A DNA stretch of 64,000 nt, taken from NCBI GenBank assembly GCA_023014335.1, contig JAECYW010000010.1, forward strand, positions 806,001-870,000. Direction: 5' to 3'. The position numbers and the translations under genes were made by a program. This DNA comes from Galerina marginata. Lineage: Eukaryota > Basidiomycota > Agaricomycetes > Agaricales > Galerinaceae. The notes beneath the pieces are model-generated. The model was given only the letters and a program-made list of their open reading frames with translations. It was not told where the DNA came from and did no database searches. Positions 57,457-64,000 of the stretch are shown here, piece after piece; positions within the stretch are counted from its first letter, which is position 1, and each line of letters begins with the position of its first letter.

Positions 57457-59358
57457 ATGGCGGAAGTATCGCTACCCTCAAATATCCAAGTGCCATATGC
57501 ACCTCCAGATCTTCCCAATCTTCTTTCTCTCGCAGGATACTTGTACCTGCTTTCTTCCAGTTCATCCCTCGCCGATTCAATCATCAATGCCCCTCTCCTC
57601 GGGCCTCTTCTGATCGGCATTCTTCTCGGCCCAAGCCTCGCAGGTCTCCTCACACCAGCAACCCAACAAGTATTCATCGACCTTGGCTACATAGGTCTCA
57701 TCCTTATCGTCTTCGAAGCAGGCCTAGCCACCGACCTTCCCCTTCTCATTGGAAATGCAGGGTTGAGTTTTGCCGCGGCGTTGACTGGGATCCTACTCCC
57801 TATCGCACTCAGCGTGGCCCTGTTCAAAGGAGCCTGGGGTTACACGGGCCAACAGGCTTTTGCAGCCGGCGCGGCGCTGTGTTCTACCTCGCTAGGAACG
57901 ACGCTGGCCCTGCTGACCCCGAACCTACGTAAGACAAGGGTGGGCAGCGTCCTGATGTGCGCTGCATTGTTGGACGACGTGGTTGGTCTGGTGATTGCGG
58001 GGATCATCCCTGGTCTCGCGGAGGCTGAGTCTAAGGTCGATTGGGCTACGATTGTAAGGCCGGTCTTGGTTTCCATTGCGTTTGGTTTAGGTACACCATG
58101 TTTAGCATGGTTCATTAGGAAATTGTTGCAATTTGACTGGGCCCGTATACCGACGCCCTTGCGAATGGCCACGAACAAGGTCCGCCCATGGAGAAGAAAT
58201 ACTGGGTCGCCTTTATTATATGATAGTCGAACGCAACTGTTGATCATCTTATTGACCCTCTCCGCCTTCGTTGCAGGCACAAAGTACGCAGGCACCAGCG
58301 AGCTCTTCGGCGCATACCTAGCTGGTGCTCTCCTGGCCTACATTTTTAGTGGTCCAGAACGCTGTTATCCTTCTGCCTCCAAATTCTCTGCCGCAACTTC
58401 TACTCCCACCAACTTATCATCCCCTTCCATTTCCGCATCTCTACGCAATTTCGGAACCCCACCGACTCCCGGATGCACTGTCTCCCAATCCCTCAACCCA
58501 TCTATGGACGCATTTACCACCTACCTCCAACCTATTCTCACCCCGTTCCTTGGACCAATTTTTTTCGCCTCCATCGGGTCTGCTCTACCAGTCGGAGCAT
58601 TATTCATCACATACCCCAACTCCACCCTCAACGGAGCAGACGTAAATAGAGGACCGGCGTCCCACAGAGTTGTCTGGCGCGGAATCGTATACGCGCTATT
58701 GATGATACTTGCCAAGATGGCGGTGGGACTGTGGATATTGGTGTGGCCTGAACCTGGGCGAAGACACGAGATTTCTGCTATGTTATGTTGGTGGATAACT
58801 CGGCTTAGAAATTCTGTAGAATTTAGAGGAAGAGGGCGATACCTAGCCTCCGCTTCGCGACCCCAAAGTGGCCTTCTCTCAGCCTCTGCTGGCGGGTTAT
58901 CAGCAGCAACACATAGGCAACTTGAAGCTGGAACAGGACCTCCGTGCACTTCCGCGTCTTCCCCACCAGTGCTTCATTCTAGTCCCACAGGAGCATCGTC
59001 CTCCGAGTCTACCAACCCAGCGCATGGAACAGCTCCCCTCCCGAAGGAACATCAGCAGCAAGACCCACGAGGCTCTAAGTCTCACGCACGAGGTGATAAT
59101 CCTAGCGAACCGACACGTACCCGCGCCGCTGCACTTCTCGGACTCGCCATGGTTGCGCGTGGCGAGATTGCGCTCATCGTAGCTCAGCTGGCTAGGCCAT
59201 TGCTACTCGGAGCCAGTAGTACTATCCAAGTTGGAACTACGGACGAGGAGCCATTCGCTATTGTGATCTGGGCGATACTTGTCAGTACCGTCGGAGGTGC
59301 GTTGGGTGTTGGGCTCTTGTTGGGCTCATGGAGGAGGAAGGATGAGAAGTTAAGTTGA
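57457..59358 (+). CDS. monovalent cation/proton antiporter, CPA2 (KefB-like) family
   Basis: Intronless, 633 aa, with about a dozen hydrophobic helices. Helix 2-3 region: APLLGPLLIGILLGPSLAGLL and LGYIGLILIVFEAGLATDLPLL. The central transport motif is ALLDDVVGLVIAGI, with the Asp pair expected for electrogenic CPA2 exchangers. LLIILLTLSAFVAGTKYAGTSELFGAYLAGALLAYI and LGPIFFASIGSALPVGALF follow. A hydrophilic Ser/Thr/Pro-rich insert of about 110 residues (roughly 455-560) separates these from ALLGLAMVARGEIALIVAQLARPLL and the last helix, which ends in a basic SWRRKDEKLS tail. It likely exchanges K+ or Na+ for H+ at an internal or plasma membrane; the ion is not determined by sequence. Confidence 0.87.
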   Translation: MAEVSLPSNIQVPYAPPDLPNLLSLAGYLYLLSSSSSLADSIINAPLLGPLLIGILLGPSLAGLLTPATQQVFIDLGYIGLILIVFEAGLATDLPLLIGNAGLSFAAALTGILLPIALSVALFKGAWGYTGQQAFAAGAALCSTSLGTTLALLTPNLRKTRVGSVLMCAALLDDVVGLVIAGIIPGLAEAESKVDWATIVRPVLVSIAFGLGTPCLAWFIRKLLQFDWARIPTPLRMATNKVRPWRRNTGSPLLYDSRTQLLIILLTLSAFVAGTKYAGTSELFGAYLAGALLAYIFSGPERCYPSASKFSAATSTPTNLSSPSISASLRNFGTPPTPGCTVSQSLNPSMDAFTTYLQPILTPFLGPIFFASIGSALPVGALFITYPNSTLNGADVNRGPASHRVVWRGIVYALLMILAKMAVGLWILVWPEPGRRHEISAMLCWWITRLRNSVEFRGRGRYLASASRPQSGLLSASAGGLSAATHRQLEAGTGPPCTSASSPPVLHSSPTGASSSESTNPAHGTAPLPKEHQQQDPRGSKSHARGDNPSEPTRTRAAALLGLAMVARGEIALIVAQLARPLLLGASSTIQVGTTDEEPFAIVIWAILVSTVGGALGVGLLLGSWRRKDEKLS

Positions 59359-62300
59359 AGAAGAAGGTTCCCAGGTATACTATCGTTAAGCAAGACTACA
59401 AATTTAATCAAGTCCAGTCCCCTGAACCATCCCTCTTAAATCCAACCGCCACTTTGCCTTTAACCTCTCGCGCCCTGAATTGCACGTTATTCGTTCCACG
59501 CGACGCCAGAGCAAGCAACCAGTGCCTTTTGCTATTCGCCTCGGGATAGCCATGCATGGTAATGACGACAGCGATCGAGAAAGTGATCGAACCCTGATGG
59601 TGATCGTCGTGCGCCACACTTTCCACCTTGGTGGGCGTTGTGGAGTGAGAGAAACCGACTGGCGCTCAACACCCCCACGTCCGCAGCGTGCATCGTCACC
59701 GCCATCATCCTATGCACGAGTGTGTAAATAGAGTCCCTGAGAATCTCAAACCCAAATTTAGCGCCGAAAGTTCGGACACCCTGCGTTATATTTACAAGGT
59801 GTGTGAGAGGGCTTTTCACTGAATTTTCCCTCGTCGACGGGGTTTCGGATGTTCGGTGAGGGTGTGAGTGAATCAACAGAAAGACCCGAGAACAAACTGT
59901 GCACAGATCAGTCAACGGAGAAACGTTCCATCTGCAGAGTCGTTCAAACTTCATGCAGCCATTCTGGGAAGCGAATAGCGCACACAAGACGAAAGTTTCG
60001 ACGGAAAATAAAATACCCTTTACCTCGTTCAAGGCAGACATAACTTAAATGTAACCTTCCAGCGGTGTGCACCCCGTGGTATGGATTTATAATGAAACTG
60101 CGCACTTGGAACTTTTCTCATGACATTCGTTATGTTAGAGGCGAAGGCATTTTATTAAACGATGTCTCCGAGCCTTGGCCGAGGGGAGTCAAGAGAATGA
60201 GAGCAGAATCGACGAAGGAATTATTCTCGTCGGATAGTTAATTCGACACCTTAGTGATACCCATGAAGGGAAACTGTTCCAACTAAGTCAACCTACGTTT
60301 TGGTTTGCCTCAGTTTGGCCTCAGTGTAAAGAGCCTTCGACTCGTCAAACATATGACCTCCATCGTGATGAATTTTCTGTGTTTCTATGATACTATTACT
60401 ATAACATTCGATATTGAAGGCCCAGCTATTTATTCGCGGACACAATGCTGTCGCTCAACGCCCTCTCGTCCAACGAGATAAAATTCAACGTTCGTCCGAT
60501 CCCGCGATGTCATTGGCTCATGCCTACGAATTGCCCCGGTGTCCATTGACCCTGCCAGTCCATGTCGCCCCGACTCTCCCAGCCAATCTCTCGCGTGAAA
60601 ACCGTGTTTCGTATGTATAGAGCAGATGGCGTCAACAAAATGCTAAATAAACATGGTCGGTGGAGTACCGGGAGCGAATAACGGCTCGGAATGTCAGAAG
60701 AGAGCTGTAAAGATAGCCGGCTCGAATACGGTCGCTAAGATAAGATTGATGTCATCCAGTGGTCATCCATAGAAAACCATTTGAATTGAGTCCTTCTTAT
60801 GATATATCATACTCCAAGGAAGCCAGGAAGCCCGAGCTCTTGCTCGACTCCGGATACCCAAACCCTAAAAATGCGTTGAATCTTATTTGTGGATGCCAGA
60901 GATAAGACAAGCTGCTTCGCCGTTCAAAAACATAGAATTGACACGGTGCGGTCGGCTTCATGTTCCGCTAGGAGCAACATTGAGCCGTGAGCGTCTTCCA
61001 ATACTACTGTCGAAATGTCACTGTCATTGGTTCACCGTTGTTTAATGTGCCAATGACCCGGGTTATGTTGGCGAAATTTGGGGAGGCTTATGCCCTTTAC
61101 CTCTCTCTTCCTCTATGTTCTTTTGTTTTGGTGTTCCCATGACGCAGCCGATCTGAATGCGCGTATATCCAAGGCGTTTTTCGATGGTGCGCCGAATCAG
61201 ACCCAACAGATGGATGCAGACAAGCGGGTTGACGATTCCAAGGTGACAAATGCTGATCTTGGCAAAGGGCTCGACTTGTCTCGCGGTGGGTGTTGCAGGA
61301 ACAAAGAGCTCGAGAACGGTGGCGCCTTCAAACTGGAGGGTCGCGGTGATAAGGTTTTGATCTCATGAACTGCAGAGTTGAACAGAACTTCCAATGTTTT
61401 TCGAAGCTTTGATTGGACGCCGAGGTGGATCGGCTGACATGTTTTGATGTCTGCATATTCTCCGACATAAGCGTTACGGAAGGGGAATTCAAAGAAATTT
61501 GGAAGGTAAAGACATATCCCGACAGCTAACGTACAGGCATGTGCCAGAGGGTGGAAGAAGTTGAGAAGAAGGGTAGGGAGTGGTCATGAATATGAAAGTT
61601 TACATGACCAGACAGGGTATATGGAGAGGCTTGCTGGGAAGAAAAAACAATGCCTTCCAACGCCGTTGCCGCAGATATTTTTGGTAGCATAGGAAGTGTG
61701 AGAGTGCTGGCTCTTGAAGCTTGAAGAATTAAATGTAATACTCGAATGAAAGCCAAGGCGGGTTTGCGATACGCGACACCGACGATTATGACGGCCGACG
61801 CTGGTTGCCAAGGACCATAGAAGCGGGACATGATTAATGATTAAATTTCTGCTTCTTTTCAGAATGAAAGTCGGTGTCTTTTCTCTCGATCTGAGGAAAG
61901 ATACACGATCAAATTGTTCTCAACATGTCGCCATGTTGTCCAGAGGTACTGTAGATGCATCAACAGAGGAGAAGATTCAAAGCCTTTCACTCCGTTTCAT
62001 GAACAATGGCCGAAGCGCGCGAGGGGTTCAGATATCCGAGGGGGATTGGGAGATGAAGGCGAGCAATTGGGGAAGCGCGATTGCATGAAATCCTTTGCGA
62101 TTGACAGCGTTCTGGATCGTGATAAATTTGGACACATCCTTGCCATAATTAGATCTTGGCGAGCTCGCAGTCGTTTTCTTGAGTCGATACTTAGCGCAGC
62201 TTTCTGCTGGACAAGATGGCTGGAGAGATCGTGGATGTGGGTGTCGAAGGAAGGTTTCAGGGTTTCAGGGTCAGGTGACGGCGGAGGGCAGTCAGGGATG

Positions 62301-62439
62301 AGGAGAGGGATCTGAGCGGCTAAAAATGGCTAGTTCGGTTCGGTGTCAAAATACGGAAAAGGGCAGACTACTTATTACGACCTGCACTCTATCCACTCAT
62401 GCGCTTTCGGCCACCTTCCTCCCTCCACTCTCCTCTTCA
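59359..62439. other. 3-kb stretch without a firm gene; scattered minus-strand coding-like segments
   Basis: No confident gene. On the minus strand several stretches read like protein: MSRFYGPWQPASAVIIVGVA (from 61831), FFEFPFRNAYVGEYADIK (near 61490), LITATLQFEGATVLELFVPA (near 61350), THIHDLSSHLVQQKAALSID (near 62240) and RAREVKGKVAVGFKRDGSGD (near 59450). I could not chain them with introns or name a family. They may be parts of one or two multi-exon genes or relics. Between 60050 and 61050 nothing stands out. Confidence 0.3.
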
Positions 62440-64000
62440 ATGTCGCGTCAGCCAAAAAAGTTTACTCCAACCCAGCCAAGGACTTACAAGGTCACCATGA
62501 AGGCCGTCCTCTCCTTACCCGTAGGTCGCCTACAACATTTCCTTATCTGCCTTTCTTATACAGACACCAGGCTCGACTATGTCAACCCCCTCCTGCTGTG
62601 GGCAAGGTCAGATCCTGCACCGGTGAGTACCCTTTTTCTCTACCACTCATCTCGTTCTTATTTTCATCTCAATCAAAGTTACACCTCTCTACAACGTTCG
62701 CCTGGACGACGTCTTGGATAGGAATCACCTACCCCCGCTGGGTGAGTTCGTCGAATGCCTCGTTTTTCAATCGATTTACCAATACGCCTACCCTTGCTCC
62801 AGGCCTCAAAGACTTTGAGGTAATAAGAGTTCATTGTCTTGAAATGCATTGCAGAGCTTGATCGAAATAATAGGAATGGCTTCTCTTCGTCGAAATGAGC
62901 CCAGAAAATCTGTAACTTCATTTATCCTCACCTTTCACATCTCCCTCCGTTAACGCCGTTATTTTCAGATACTTTATCCTCTGGCTTCGAGACTATAAGC
63001 AAAGATACAATCAATGGAAGTCCCAGTCCGCCTTCCAGAAGAGGAACGCAACCTCTGATTATAACTGGTCCACCCAGCACTCCTCTCAGCTCGCCATGTT
63101 CTACGCCCGTGCCAAGCAAACCTTCTTCACTCCAGGCTCTGAATACGAGCTTAATCTCACTTCCACTCTTTTGGCCCCATTTCATAAACCCGATGCGTCG
63201 CCCCATCCAGATCCCTCACTCTTTCGAGAAGTCAAGCTGGAAACGTACCGCACGCTAGATGCCAGCCTGAAGCGATTCGTGCACGCGCAATTTAATAACG
63301 TCGGTAACAGCCGTATCATGTGTGGTATCGTCGCCGGAATCATCTTCACTCTCGTCGGCTTCATCCCTCCATTAGCGCTGAATTTTCTCCATGGCGGTTC
63401 GCGCTGGGCGAGGTTACTTGCACTACCTGGTCTTTGGGTCGGAATCACCGTTCTACTCACATCATTGAATGGCGTTTGCATGGGCATTTACATATTCGGC
63501 GACCTACGTCAGCTGCGCAAGTTTGAGCTCTCGCGCCCCCCTATATCCAAACCTCTACCACTCCCTCCGTTCAAAGGCCACCACCCGGCTCCACGGCCTG
63601 TGTCGCCCACAGACTCGATTTTGCCAATACAGCAGGCCAGAAAACAAGGGGCGCCTAATTCTGGATCTTCAAGGGACCGCACACCATCAATAGCTTCGGA
63701 GGCTAGCTCCCACACAGTCTCCTCAGACGATCACATCCAAATTTCCCCCGCGTACTACGACGCCGATGACATCGACGTGCTAGCGACGTCCTCAATATAC
63801 CACACTGATCTCGAAAAGCAGGATAACGAAGATAAGACCAATGCAAATCCACTGGACTCGTTCTTGGCAACTGCAGGGTTTATCCGCCCCTTCGAACCAA
63901 TGTCGGACGACGAAGAAGATCTGCAGCGATCCATGGATTTACCACAACGTCATCAGCTGATAACGCCTTCGATTTCGACTCTCTGCCCAGCCGACCTAAA
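62440..64000 (+). CDS. RGS-domain multi-pass membrane protein (Rax1-like), 3' end outside window
   Basis: Probable start MSRQPKKFTPTQPRTYKVTMK at 62440; first introns are short and their exact joins uncertain. The clear part reads TPLYNVRLDDVLDRNHLPPLGLKDFE, EWLLFVEMSPENL and YFILWLRDYKQRYNQW. This is an RGS-like domain split by three introns. SSQLAMFYARAKQTFFTPGSEYELNL, DPSLFREVKLETYRTLDASLKRFVHAQFNNVGNSRI and at least two membrane helices (MCGIVAGIIFTLVGFIPPLAL, LLALPGLWVGITVLLTSL) follow. A Ser/Pro/Asp-rich tail is cut by the window end. Fungal Rax1 proteins have this layout and take part in polarity or bud-site choice. Ordinary RGS GTPase-activating function is not certain. Confidence 0.75.

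Overview
The window is nuclear DNA from a filamentous basidiomycete, most likely an agaricomycete. Genes are dense and lie on both strands. They are cut by many short introns of about 45-75 bases with GT..AG ends. Several proteins are of basidiomycete type: a DUF6533-like seven-helix membrane protein, F-box/leucine-rich proteins, a DUF6589 protein, a large P450 and small secreted proteins. I see no rRNA, tRNA, CRISPR array or bacterial operon. All assignments come from reading translated sequence; no database was searched.

Layout. 0.7-2.9 kb (+): secreted ExeM/NucH-like nuclease. 3.2-7.3 kb (-): GRAM-containing sterol glucosyltransferase. 8.0-8.8 kb (+): metallo-beta-lactamase-fold gene with an apparent frameshift. 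10.0-11.4 kb (-): DAHP synthase. 11.8-12.2 kb (+): a four-exon TIM9 gene. 12.5-13.5 kb: relic of an alpha/beta hydrolase and an unknown ORF. 15.0-15.7 kb (+) and 43.0-43.7 kb (-): two close paralogues of an unknown secreted protein. 17.0-18.5 kb (-) and 24.2-25.4 kb (+): two membrane-protein genes that were once divergent neighbours. 27.4-31.1 kb (-): an F-box gene and a G-patch gene. 31.6-33.7 kb (+): cytochrome P450 followed by decayed copies of its last exon. 34.4-35.7 kb (-): prohibitin-2. 35.9-37.1 kb (+): PQ-loop transporter. 37.8-41.2 kb: F-box (+) and G-patch (-) genes. 45.6-49.3 kb (-): MPS1 kinase. 50.1-54.3 kb (-): nitronate monooxygenase, peroxiredoxin Q and ribosomal protein S19. 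54.8-59.4 kb (+): F-box protein, GNAT acetyltransferase and CPA2 antiporter. 62.4-64.0 kb (+): 5' part of an RGS/Rax1-like gene that leaves the window.

The main discovery is a complete, apparently young DNA transposon at 18548-24176 (5,629 bp). It has 239-bp terminal inverted repeats with no difference seen by eye, and it is flanked by a perfect 8-bp target-site duplication, ACAGGCAC. It carries two intact convergent genes: a 901-aa DUF6589 protein, which I propose is the transposase, and a RecQ-type DNA helicase with a cysteine cluster. It sits in the former shared promoter of the two membrane-protein genes. A second, much smaller element at 49689-50071 looks like a Tc1/mariner-type MITE with a TA target site.

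The other genes are mostly housekeeping (aromatic amino acid synthesis, mitochondrial import and prohibitin, spindle checkpoint, translation, redox) and do not form an obvious pathway cluster.
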